Shown in pieces: positions 22,264 to 31,505 of a DNA stretch of 64,000 nt (position 1 is its first letter; every line of letters starts with the position of its first letter). The notes beneath the pieces were generated by a model. That model did no database searches and was not told the DNA's origin. It saw only the letters and a program-made list of their open reading frames with translations. The DNA is from Lampris incognitus (lineage: Eukaryota; Chordata; Actinopteri; Lampriformes; Lampridae), in the NCBI RefSeq assembly GCF_029633865.1, contig NC_079212.1, forward strand, positions 83,887,672 through 83,951,671, in the 5' to 3' direction. A program made the position numbers and the translations under genes.

Positions 22264-23502
22264 CTGGTGTAAGGTGGACACTTGATAGGTATACTAGAAA
22301 CTTACTTATAATTTTTGAAAGGATCCATGTCTGTAGATGATATTTTGGTATGACAACCATTCCTGAGTGGCAGCTGTATCACAGTTATCAGCTCATGAAG
22401 TTAACCACCCGCTAAACTAAATTGCATTTTAGACGCTGGTGCATATCCTGGTTTATCCTCATGGTCAGGACATTTTTCAATGTTCTATAATATTGTCTTT
22501 GGTATCATTTTAAAGGGGACCTTCTTAGCTTTCATTCAAGCCCTGTTGTGGATATTTCTCACAAATATAGAGGTCACTTGAGCTCTTCAACCCGTCAATA
22601 ACACACATCTTTCTGCAATGTTTGCCTAAACTATATACTTTCTTTTAGCCCTGTGGCATCTAGGAATATCAGGGACACAAAACACAAAAACTGGAATACT
22701 CACAGGACTGTAAAGATTCAGGAAATGTATAATATACCCATACTATTTCATTGTGTGAGGTGATTGTGAACCTTAAATTAGAAGGGCATTATTACTAAGA
22801 AACTAACTAGACCAAAGCCAGTTAGTCCATGGGTCAGACCAGATATCGATATCACCCAAGGTGACACAACTTCACTGGTGCCATTTTATTTGGTACACTA
22901 ACAGAAGTAAAATAATACATGATAACCATTCCAAATGAGCAGCTATTTCATTTTTCTTTCAGGAAACCTGTTTCTGTGCCTCTCACGATTGTGTATTTGC
23001 CCAGATTTTTACAAATATAGCATTTCAACACCCCTGGTACTGATTAGCCTAGCTTAAACTCTGGGACAGTTCTTAGTTGGCCAACAACCAAGGATAACCA
23101 GTACTGTGTACTTCCATTCATTGTGCTAAGCTAGGCTAACGTGCAGCCAGATAGCTTTCTACTAAACACATATAGAGGAAACTGGTATCTATCTTCTTGT
23201 CTCACTCTGGAGAAGATTGTAAGCTAATTTCCCATAATGTTAGCATGTTCTTTTAATGTATATGTTAATATGATTAGTTAAAGTGGCTACGAGGAACTTT
23301 CATCTTGTGTTGATTTTAGCGGCCTCATGTGGACAAAATACAGCTGTTGCATAGCAACTAGGTAATGTATCTATTTGTGGCTATGTAAGATAAATAATGG
23401 TAATATGACGCTGGTGAAGCAAAGTAAACTTTGTTTTAGTAGTGTTCATACACCTAAGTTACATGTATTTGTTTGTATGTGGCAGGTGAAAACTGACTGA
23501 AT

Positions 23503-26500
23503 ATGGCCACTGGTGAACAAGCAAGTTTTTACCCAATACCAAAGTGCCCACGGGTGGAGTGCATTATCCACTGTTCTGATGATACAGATAAGCTGGTTTC
23601 ACTACAAAGTGTCGACTCATGGAGAACTCTGCTCAGGGCAGCTCAGATACGAAATCATGCACCAGTTTTGAAACTGGCAAAAGACATTCCTGAGGGACAG
23701 ATTCCAGCAATCTACTACCACAGAAAGTGTCGCAGTATCTTCACTATGAAGCAAATTCTTGATGGCCTCCTTGCAAAAGAAAAGAAAAGTTGTGTCTCTG
23801 CTGAAGAGAAACAATCTAAGAGAGTAGCTCGACATGCTCCAAGTACATCTAGGACTTATGATGCAGAGTGCATATTTTGTCAGAAAAACAGCAAATATTC
23901 CAAGAGACAGAATACGAGAGAAGTACTGGTGCAGTGTCGAGAACTGCGAGCTGATGCAAAGATCAGGAGTGCAGCCACAAAGAAAAGGGACAGCAGAATC
24001 CTTGCCATTGTGAGTAGAGACCTTGTAGCAGCTGAAGGGCACTACCACAGGTCATGCTATAGACTTTACACCAAAGAAGAGGTTTCCAAAGGAGAGGTTG
24101 CCAGCAATGAAGATGATGATGCTGCAGCCCAGTATGAAGCTGCTGTGAATAAGGCATACAATGAGCTGTTCCTCTTCATCAGGATGGAGCTTTTTGGCAA
24201 TCCTCAAGTGATGACAATGACTGATCTCTCTTCTAGACTGGTAGCTTCAATGAACTCCCAAGGCATTGCCCAAGTCAAGGAATCAACCAAGAAGCACATA
24301 AGGCGAAACCTGGAGAGTGAGTTTGCTGGAGCCTTGCAGATATTCCCTGATGAGAAAGGAAAATTCCTCCTCTATCCCGATAACTTGTCCATGAGGGAAC
24401 TTGCCAAAGAAAATCAGTCTCTCAAAAGGGAGCTGCAGACCCTGAAAAGTGTCAGTGCACAAGATGTTATAGCCAAAGCAGCCATCAAATTGAGAGCAGA
24501 CATTAAAAGTCAAGATGTTCCTCAAACCTGGCCGCCTGAAGTCAAACCAGAAGCAGAATGTCCTACCATTCCAGAGTCGCTCATTATCTTCCTGTACTCT
24601 CTACTCACAGGCTCAAATGATCCTGATCATGCATCCCAGAGAGTGCAGTGCCTTCTGCAGTCATTTGGCCATGACATAGTATATGCAGTGACATGTGGAA
24701 ATACCAAGCCTTCCAAGCACATTGTTCTGCCATTCAGTGTCAAATCGTTGACAGGAAATGTAGAGTTGATAAACATCCTCAACCGACTTGGTCACAGTGT
24801 GTCCTATTCACAGATGGAAGAGATCAACACTGCCCTGTGTCTCCAGAAACTCTCATCATCAGGGAGTGGCATTGCCCTTCCAGCTAACATCCATCCTGGC
24901 ATATTCACAACTTTAGCCTGGGACAATATCGACCGTCTTGAAGAAACTATCAGTGGTGAGGGAACATCTCACAGAGTCAATGGGATTGCTGTGCCACTTC
25001 CTGTCCAACCCATGCCCACTGTTCCCAAAACAAAGAAGAGAAGCATTGATGGACCCCCACCAATGTTACCAACTTACAATGCTGGACAATGGGTAGGGCC
25101 ACCACAAAGCAAAAAGTCAGATGCCGATACTGCAGCCAATACTAAGCTTGCCAGAGAGAAAAACCTTCTTTGGGTCCTAGCACGCATGTCACAACAAGAA
25201 GAACAGTCAGTCAGCAGCTGGACAGGCTTCAACATCCTGACTCGAGGAGAGATGACGGTCATCCCCGACAATATAGGCTATCTGCCTACCATCAATGCTC
25301 CAGCGACACAAATGTCTACTGTCAACGAGGTGCTTAACCAGTCACTGAGCATCATGCAGTGCTTAGGCCTGAGGAAGATTGTCTGTGTCTTTGACCAAGC
25401 CCTGTATGCGAAGGCTGTCGAGATCACATGGAAACACCATGACAAGTTCCATGATATCATCGTTAGGCTTGGGGTATTCCACACCATCTGCACACTGCTG
25501 GCAATAATAGGAAAGCGTTTCCAAGATGCTGGACTCAAAGACCTCTGCATTGAGTCTGGCATGATTGCAGAAGGCTCAATTGCTGGTGTTATGGATGGCC
25601 GCAAGTACAACAGGGCAGTGCGACTACACAAGCTCCTGTATGAGGCTCTCATGCGACTGACCTTGAATGGTTTCCTGTCCTGGTTGGAAGAAACTCACAG
25701 GAATGACATGGTTCACCTGAATGAGACACTGAAGACCATTGACAGCCTTGGGAAAGAAGTCTCACAACATGCTTTGAAGGAGGTCCTCGAGAACAGCTCT
25801 TGTACACGCATCATGGATCTATTTGAAGTCTACCGTGAGTTCCTTAGAGATGGAAACGGCAGCCTCTCGAACTTCTGGATGTCCTATTTGGACATGGTTG
25901 AAATCTTGTTGGGGCTCATCCGAGCATCCAGAGAGGGAGACTGGATGCTACACTTGGCTAGCATTCGAGCAATGATCCCATTGTGCTTTGCTTATGACAG
26001 GATGAATTATGCACGCTACCTCCCCTACTACTACGCCCAGATGTCTGAGCTGCCCATCACACACCCAGATGTGTACACAGAATTCATGGAAGGAGGCTTC
26101 TCAGTCCAACTGGGCTCCACCAATCCCTTTGGCCGAATCCCTGTTGACCAAGCTATAGAAGAAACGGTGAACAAAGACACCCAAACAGCTGGAGGGACAA
26201 AGGGATTCAGCTTGAAGCCAGGAGCTGTGACCAAATATTATCTCACAGCTGAGTATAGAAGCATGTACCTCAGACAGCTGAGAGACCTGACAGGTAAAGG
26301 CAGGTGCAAATGGTCTCATCCAGATCTACAGAGTCCAAGGATCAAGAGAGATGAAGCAGATGTCCAGTCTCTCATGGACCTTATGGAGAATAACTGGCTC
26401 AATCCTATGTCCCCTGATGAGATTGATTTGGTTAGCCTCTCCACTGGCAACATGGCTCCACCTGATGTGACCATAGATCTCTTGAGAGCTCTTGAGAAAG

Positions 26501-28161
26501 GAGAAGAGGCCTACCAAGCATTCCAGCAAACAAGGTTAGATGCAGACCCACCACCTGTGAAATTCCACGACAAGATGACCAAGCAAAGTCTGAAAACATT
26601 CTCCAATGTCAGCACAAAACAAGCTCATGGAAAGAAAGCACAGGATGTGGTTCTGAAGGCAGATAGAAACCTTTTCAGTCACATGATCCTGGTGGCTGAA
26701 AGCAGGAAGGTGAATCTGAAGGATGTCCTTGCCTACCCATTGGGCCCACTACCATGGGCACTGGCAAATGCTGATGGGTCCTTACGAAAAACAAACAAGG
26801 CTGCACTTGCCAGAGAGCTTGAAAAGAATGTATCTCCTGCAGAAGACATCCCAATCCCATCTACTTCCATCATTGATGGGATGAGCCTGGTCCAAAAAAT
26901 GAATGGCAACAACAAAACCTTTGCACAGGTGGCAGAGTCAGCCTTGACCCAGGTCCTCCATGAGGGAGCACAGAGTGGGAGGATTGATGTTGTTTTTTAT
27001 GTCTATCACCAGACTTCGATCAAAGATGCTGAACGACTGAACCGGGGTGGAGACATCACTCTCCAGTACAAGAATCTTGCAGGGGGACACCACGTCCAGC
27101 AGTGGAGAAAATTTCTGTGCAGTTCCTCCAACAAGACCAGTCTCATCAAGTTTCTGGTGGAAGATTGGAAACTCCCACGATACAGAGCTATGCTGCATGG
27201 CAAGGTGTTGTACATGACCTGTGAGGAAACCTGCTACAAGTTGACAGAAGATGGGTGTGAGGAAGCAGCAGAACTGCACTCCACACATGAAGAAGCTGAC
27301 ACCCGTCTGCTCCTGCATGCATTGCATGCAGCAAATGCGGGCTCAAAGTCAGTTATCATCACAGCTGAGGACACTGATGTCATGGTGCTTTGTCTTGGCT
27401 TCCAGAAGGACATCACCTGTCCCATCTACCAGACGAGTGGGACTCAGAACCGCACACGGTTTGTCGACATCACCAAACTGGCAAGTTCACTTGGAGACAG
27501 CATCTGTGACAGCCTAATTGGCTTACATGCCTTCACAGGCTGCGACACTGTCAGTGCATTCGCTGGTCGAGGGAAGCTGAATGCCCTGAAGATAGTGAGA
27601 AAGCACACCTCCTGCCAAGAGACTTTTAGTCAACTGGGACAGACATGGAATGTGAGTGATGAGCTGTTCCAGAAAATTGAGCAGTTCACCTGTCGGATGT
27701 ATGTTGCTAATAGCAGCACTGCTGAGGTGAATAAACTGCGTTACCAGCTCTTCTGCACCAAAAGGGGAGAGGTTGAGTCCAGCCAGCTGCCACCATGTAG
27801 AGACTGTCTCTTTATGCATGTTCAACGAGCCAACTATCAGGCAGCAATATGGAAGTGCTGTCTGCAGGCTAACCCTGTGGTGCCAAGCCCTACTGAGTAT
27901 GGATGGACAGACGATGAAGGCAAGCTGGCCATTTACTGGATGCGCTCCCCACCTGCACCAGATGTGGTCTTGGAAATGCTAACATGCAAGTGTGTGCATT
28001 CATGCAAAATGCCAAGCTGCATGTGCCTGTCAAATGGACTTCCATGCACAGACATGTGCAGGTTACAGACCTGCAGTAACCAAAAACAGCAGGATGGTCC
28101 AGAACTGGACTTTGAACTTGGGGAGTCAGATGATGAGAGAAACGAGCAGTTTGATGAATGA
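23503..28161 (+). CDS. Transposase-like protein with XPG/FEN-like nuclease motifs, 1552 aa
   Basis: A single uninterrupted frame opens with an ATG in the context CTGAATATGGCC. Two similar Cys/His modules are seen: C20-x3-C24 with H73-x2-C76, and C123-x2-C126 with H182-x2-C185 (YYHRKC and HYHRSC). A predicted coiled stretch ([15 protein letters not shown]) lies near residue 300. The C-terminal domain has EEADTR (1263-1268), AEDTDVMVL (1288-1296) and LHAFTGCDT (to 1349). This spacing of acidic residues resembles the EAEA, TEDMD and GxD motifs of FEN1/XPG (PIN-like) nucleases. A Cys-rich tail at 1495-1524 (CKC, SC, CMC, GLPC, MC, TC) looks like a tesmin/TSO1 CXC repeat. By family knowledge it would act in the nucleus on the element's inverted repeats. 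I could not place a DDE triad with confidence. The function is inferred, but intactness is directly seen. Confidence 0.8.
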   Translation: MATGEQASFYPIPKCPRVECIIHCSDDTDKLVSLQSVDSWRTLLRAAQIRNHAPVLKLAKDIPEGQIPAIYYHRKCRSIFTMKQILDGLLAKEKKSCVSAEEKQSKRVARHAPSTSRTYDAECIFCQKNSKYSKRQNTREVLVQCRELRADAKIRSAATKKRDSRILAIVSRDLVAAEGHYHRSCYRLYTKEEVSKGEVASNEDDDAAAQYEAAVNKAYNELFLFIRMELFGNPQVMTMTDLSSRLVASMNSQGIAQVKESTKKHIRRNLESEFAGALQIFPDEKGKFLLYPDNLSMRELAKENQSLKRELQTLKSVSAQDVIAKAAIKLRADIKSQDVPQTWPPEVKPEAECPTIPESLIIFLYSLLTGSNDPDHASQRVQCLLQSFGHDIVYAVTCGNTKPSKHIVLPFSVKSLTGNVELINILNRLGHSVSYSQMEEINTALCLQKLSSSGSGIALPANIHPGIFTTLAWDNIDRLEETISGEGTSHRVNGIAVPLPVQPMPTVPKTKKRSIDGPPPMLPTYNAGQWVGPPQSKKSDADTAANTKLAREKNLLWVLARMSQQEEQSVSSWTGFNILTRGEMTVIPDNIGYLPTINAPATQMSTVNEVLNQSLSIMQCLGLRKIVCVFDQALYAKAVEITWKHHDKFHDIIVRLGVFHTICTLLAIIGKRFQDAGLKDLCIESGMIAEGSIAGVMDGRKYNRAVRLHKLLYEALMRLTLNGFLSWLEETHRNDMVHLNETLKTIDSLGKEVSQHALKEVLENSSCTRIMDLFEVYREFLRDGNGSLSNFWMSYLDMVEILLGLIRASREGDWMLHLASIRAMIPLCFAYDRMNYARYLPYYYAQMSELPITHPDVYTEFMEGGFSVQLGSTNPFGRIPVDQAIEETVNKDTQTAGGTKGFSLKPGAVTKYYLTAEYRSMYLRQLRDLTGKGRCKWSHPDLQSPRIKRDEADVQSLMDLMENNWLNPMSPDEIDLVSLSTGNMAPPDVTIDLLRALEKGEEAYQAFQQTRLDADPPPVKFHDKMTKQSLKTFSNVSTKQAHGKKAQDVVLKADRNLFSHMILVAESRKVNLKDVLAYPLGPLPWALANADGSLRKTNKAALARELEKNVSPAEDIPIPSTSIIDGMSLVQKMNGNNKTFAQVAESALTQVLHEGAQSGRIDVVFYVYHQTSIKDAERLNRGGDITLQYKNLAGGHHVQQWRKFLCSSSNKTSLIKFLVEDWKLPRYRAMLHGKVLYMTCEETCYKLTEDGCEEAAELHSTHEEADTRLLLHALHAANAGSKSVIITAEDTDVMVLCLGFQKDITCPIYQTSGTQNRTRFVDITKLASSLGDSICDSLIGLHAFTGCDTVSAFAGRGKLNALKIVRKHTSCQETFSQLGQTWNVSDELFQKIEQFTCRMYVANSSTAEVNKLRYQLFCTKRGEVESSQLPPCRDCLFMHVQRANYQAAIWKCCLQANPVVPSPTEYGWTDDEGKLAIYWMRSPPAPDVVLEMLTCKCVHSCKMPSCMCLSNGLPCTDMCRLQTCSNQKQQDGPELDFELGESDDERNEQFDE

Positions 28162-28468
28162 CAGTGTGATGATTCTGATGGTATTACTGTGGTAGTAGTC
28201 TATTGATGCACAGGATGTTGATTCTGGACTTGGTTACCCAGAGCTTGATAACAATAATGTAACCATATTCACATATACCCATTACCCTACCCATTACCAT
28301 TACATATACCCACTAATGATATGGGATTACATGTATCATTGACTAAGTATATGTAAATGTCAATGTTGTTTAAAGTATTAAAATAGTTCATTACCTCACT
28401 ATGGTATTCCTTTTTATCATGTATTTTGATTGTGTATTTAAACAAATGTATAGAGACCAGATTGTGAC

Positions 28469-29016
28469 CTAACTGGCTTTGGTCTAGTTCTCATTTAAGG
28501 CTCACAATCACCTCACACAATGAAATAGTATGGGTATATTATACATTTCCTGAATCTTTACAGTCCTGTGAGTATTCCAGTTTTTGTGTTTTGTGTCCCT
28601 GATATTCCTAGATGCCACAGGGCTAAAAGAAAGTATATAGTTTAGGCGAAAATTGCAGAAAGATGTGTGTTATTGTCGGGTTGAAGAGCTCAAGTGACCT
28701 CTATATTTGTGAGAAATATCCACAACAGGGCTTGAATGAAAGCTAAGAAGGTCCCCTTTAAAATGATACCAAAGACAATATTATAGAACATTGAAAAATG
28801 TCCTGACCATGAGGCTAAACCAGGATATGCACCAGCGTCTAAAATGCAATTTAGTTTAGCGGGTGGTTAACTTCATGAGCTGATAACTGTGATACAGCTG
28901 CCACTCAGGAATGGTTATCATACCAAAATATCATCTACAGACATGGATCCTTTCAAAAATTATAAGTAAGTTTTGCCACCTTGAGTGTACCGAAATATCG
29001 TCTGGCCCATGGACTA
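28469..29016. repeat. 3' terminal inverted repeat of transposon copy 1
   Basis: Reverse complement of the 5' repeat at 22298-22825, and nearly identical to 52736-53283 of copy 2. The inner boundary is at CTAACTGGCTTTGGTCTAG and the outer end at GGACTA. Confidence 0.85.
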
Positions 29017-29602
29017 TTACATTTTACTCAAACGGCCGGCATTTATTTTACTGTAACATTAAACACAGAAAATGAAAAAAAAAACCTTTCAGACCTCTGA
29101 CGAAATAGCCCCCCCAAAAAATAAAAGTAAACAACGTTCATCTCCCCGGGTAGTATGTTTTTGTATTAAGTGTGGTGAGATCCCAGCGCTTATCTGCCCG
29201 ATGAAATGAAGACACGTGGAGCAGAACACTTCCGGTTGCTGGCCGGATGTTCCTCTTCACGCCCTCTGCTCGTCTGCCGCCGGTCCGTTGGCGATTTGTC
29301 CAATGGACTGTCCCAAATCATCTCAAGAAAAACACCAACCTGCATAGCAGGGCAACACTCAATGACTTACCAACTAAACATGACCAGGTCTGACACTAAT
29401 ATCACTCAAAAATCCATATCCATGAACATAGTATAGCAGCTTACAATTGGTATACATTGGATTCTCTCAACCGCTGCACATGTGAAACAGCTTCTAATAA
29501 CACTTCCGTTGGTTTAACTTGAGATGAACTCCCACTGGCTTTTTGCTACGTTGGTTCATCTCATCTACTTGTGAAACAAATCCATTATACTATGTTTGCT
29601 AG
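29017..29602. other. Region between transposon and tRNA-like array
   Basis: Nothing supported by motif. A GC-richer block around 29200-29300 has an open frame of 76 codons with no recognisable domain, which I do not call. Confidence 0.4.
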
Positions 29603-30215
29603 TGTAAACTACTAATAAGACACGTTAGCCCCTAGCTAATGGGTCTGACCCTTTAGCCGAGCGGTTAGTGATGTCGCCTTGTGGTGCAGGACACCCGTAT
29701 CGAATCCCGCACCGGGCAAGAAAATAACCGGTTACATTGGTGACAGCGGTGGGATCCGGAAGTGTGCAGATCCTCAGAAGTCTCTTCGGAGCGCAGGAAT
29801 AACAAAGCGCGAGGGCGCGCTTCCGGGAGAGGGTGACGACTGTAAACTACTAGTAAGACACGTTAGTCCCTAGCTAATGGGTCTGACCCTTTAGCCGAGC
29901 GGTTAGTGATGTCGCCTTGTGGTGCCGGACATCCGTATCGAATCCCGCTCCGGGCAAGAAAATAACCGGTTACATTGGTGGCAGCGGTGGGATCCGGAAG
30001 TGTGCAGATCCTCAGAAGTCTCTTCGGAGCGCAGGAATAACAAAGCGCGAGGGCGCGCTTCCGGGAGAGCGTGACGACTGTAAACTACTAGTAAGACACG
30101 TTAGTCCCTAGCTAATGGGTCTGACCCTTTAGCCGAGCGGTTAGTGATGTCGCCTTGTGGTGCAGTACACCCCGTATCGAATCCCGCACCGGGCGAGAAA
30201 ATAACCGGTTACACT
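29603..30215 (+). repeat. Tandem array of 238-bp units carrying a tRNA-like module
   Basis: Units start at 29603, 29841 and 30079, spaced exactly 238 bp; the third is cut after AATAACCGGTTACA. Each contains CTTTAGCCGAGCGGTTAGTG, resembling a Pol III A box, and CGTATCGAATCCCG, resembling a B box, at tRNA-like spacing. ATTGGTGGCAGCGGTGGGAT follows in full units. Units differ at only a few bases. A related head lies inverted at about 30975-31050. It could be a SINE or an LTR/primer-site fragment that was tandemly duplicated. Confidence 0.8.
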
Positions 30216-30611
30216 AGCAACGCACATGGCAAACACTTAGTGAGACACTCACCGGACAAAAGAATACAATTCTGGAAAATCCCCGTCAGAATTTCACCCC
30301 AGTTCTGTTTGTTACCTGCTTAGAGGAGGGTTCTGTGGAGAAAACCCTCTAACTATTTCTTTAATTTCATTTTTTTCTTTGAGCTCGCGTTTCAACTTCA
30401 ACTTACTTCTCCCTGCTGTTTTCCGACTTCGCTCTTCCTCTCCCCGAGAAACGTTACAGTAGGTTTCCCTAGCTGCAGCATCACTACTGCCCTCTGCTGG
30501 ACTAAAATAATATGCAGGTGAAACATATAATTAAAATATACCTAGAAATGGGAAATTAGACTGTAAATAACCTAACCCTGCTTGTAGGTTATTTTTGAGT
30601 GGGTTACACTT

Positions 30612-30829
30612 GGATAGAGCAAAGTTATCTGTTATGAAATGCCGACTACACACATGCACATGTCGAGATGTAGGATCCCATAAAGGTGCTGACATAGCCT
30701 CTCGCCTAATAGCCTGCAGCCGCTTTGTTCTTCTTGCCGGTTCCGTAAGTTTATTCGGCAGTAACAATAACATCCGGGATTTTTACATTTATTTGATGTG
30801 CAGAACGCTACGCAACACCTTTTCGGCAA
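30612..30829 (-). pseudogene. THAP-domain relic
   Basis: The minus strand starts MPKRCCVAFCTSNKCKNPG at 30829. After a frame change near 30770 it continues RRTKRLQAIRREA, then W and VCSRHF. This matches the order of a THAP zinc finger (C-x2/4-C at the start, AIRRE-W-P in the middle, CSRHF at the end), a DNA-binding domain of host THAP proteins and of P-element-like transposases. The frameshift and lack of downstream domains make it a fragment; an unseen intron is an alternative explanation for the frame change. Confidence 0.5.
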
Positions 30830-30969
30830 AGATCAATAGCAATAATAATGGTAATAGTAATAACAAGACCACCTTGTTAACATGTATGAAAGCTGTGTAC
30901 TCTGTGGTGCGAATTCCCCTTACGGGTGTTTTGTATTGTAGCGAATTCGGGGGGACAACGCAACCACAG

Positions 30970-31055
30970 GAACTGCCGCGGCCGGGAAGCGAACCCGCGT
31001 CGCCCGCACCGCAGGAGACATCGCTAACCGCTCGACTAAAGAGTCAGAACCGCGA
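30970..31055 (-). mobile_element. tRNA-like SINE head
   Basis: The minus strand reads CTTTAGTCGAGCGGTTAGCG followed by CGCGGGTTCGCTTCCCGG, i.e. A-box and B-box-like blocks. It matches the head of the 238-bp tandem units at 29.6-30.2 kb, diverged. It is not a functional tRNA gene as far as I can fold it. Confidence 0.5.
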
Positions 31056-31201
31056 GCCAGCGGCCAGCGTGTCTACTTATCCATGCACGTTACAGTATAT
31101 TGTACTGTTTGTACCTTATGAGCCACCGTAGGTTCAGCGGCGATGTAATCACGCAGTCCGGCGTGTGCACTTGTACAGTGTGTGCATGAAATTTAAAAAA
31201 G

Positions 31202-31217
31202 CGCGGTGGTCACATCT
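31202..31217. repeat. LINE target-site duplication (3' side)
   Basis: CGCGGTGGTCACATCT, identical to 37222-37237 on the other side of the LINE. Confidence 0.93.
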
Positions 31218-31505
31218 TTTTTTTTTTTAAGCAATATATTTATTGAATTTTGTTTGCAAATTACATCAAAACAAGTAATAGCACAGTACAGCAAACATTT
31301 TCACCCTACCCCCCCCATAACCCTGTCCCTATAACAAGTAATACAATTCAAAGCAGGGTTAAAGAAGATAATAAAGATAAAAATTCAATTAATAAAAATA
31401 ATAAAATAAATTAATAATAACAATAATTTCTTTCACAGACTGATTAGAGGGTGTGGTTTTTTTCCCAGTTGCTTTTACGCATATAAACAGTCAGATAGAG
31501 TTGTT

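Larger units (their letters stand above)
22298..29016 (+). mobile_element. Academ-like DNA transposon, copy 1 (intact ORF)
   Basis: Collinear with copy 2 (46494-53283) at offset 24249 through the 5' part and 24267 after an 18-bp length difference. It carries a 5' inverted repeat (22298-22825, lacking the outer ~53 bp), one long ORF (23503-28161) and a 3' inverted repeat (28469-29016) ending CCCATGGACTA. A second terminus-like motif TAGTCCATGGGTCAGACC starts at 22823. Family assignment comes from the giant ORF with an XPG-like C-terminus and from the 3-bp target duplication seen at copy 2. I recall Academ as the superfamily with these traits; no database search was run. Confidence 0.7.

Noticed and set aside
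23617-28195. Numerous short ORFs overlapping the long transposon ORF, and their copies at 47866-52462
   Set aside because: Shadows of the 1552-codon frame. They are conserved between copies only because the copies are nearly identical.
29640-30190. Three tRNA genes
   Set aside because: A-box and B-box-like blocks exist, but I could not form a full cloverleaf with paired acceptor ends, and the modules lie in a 238-bp repeat. Treated as tRNA-like repeat heads.
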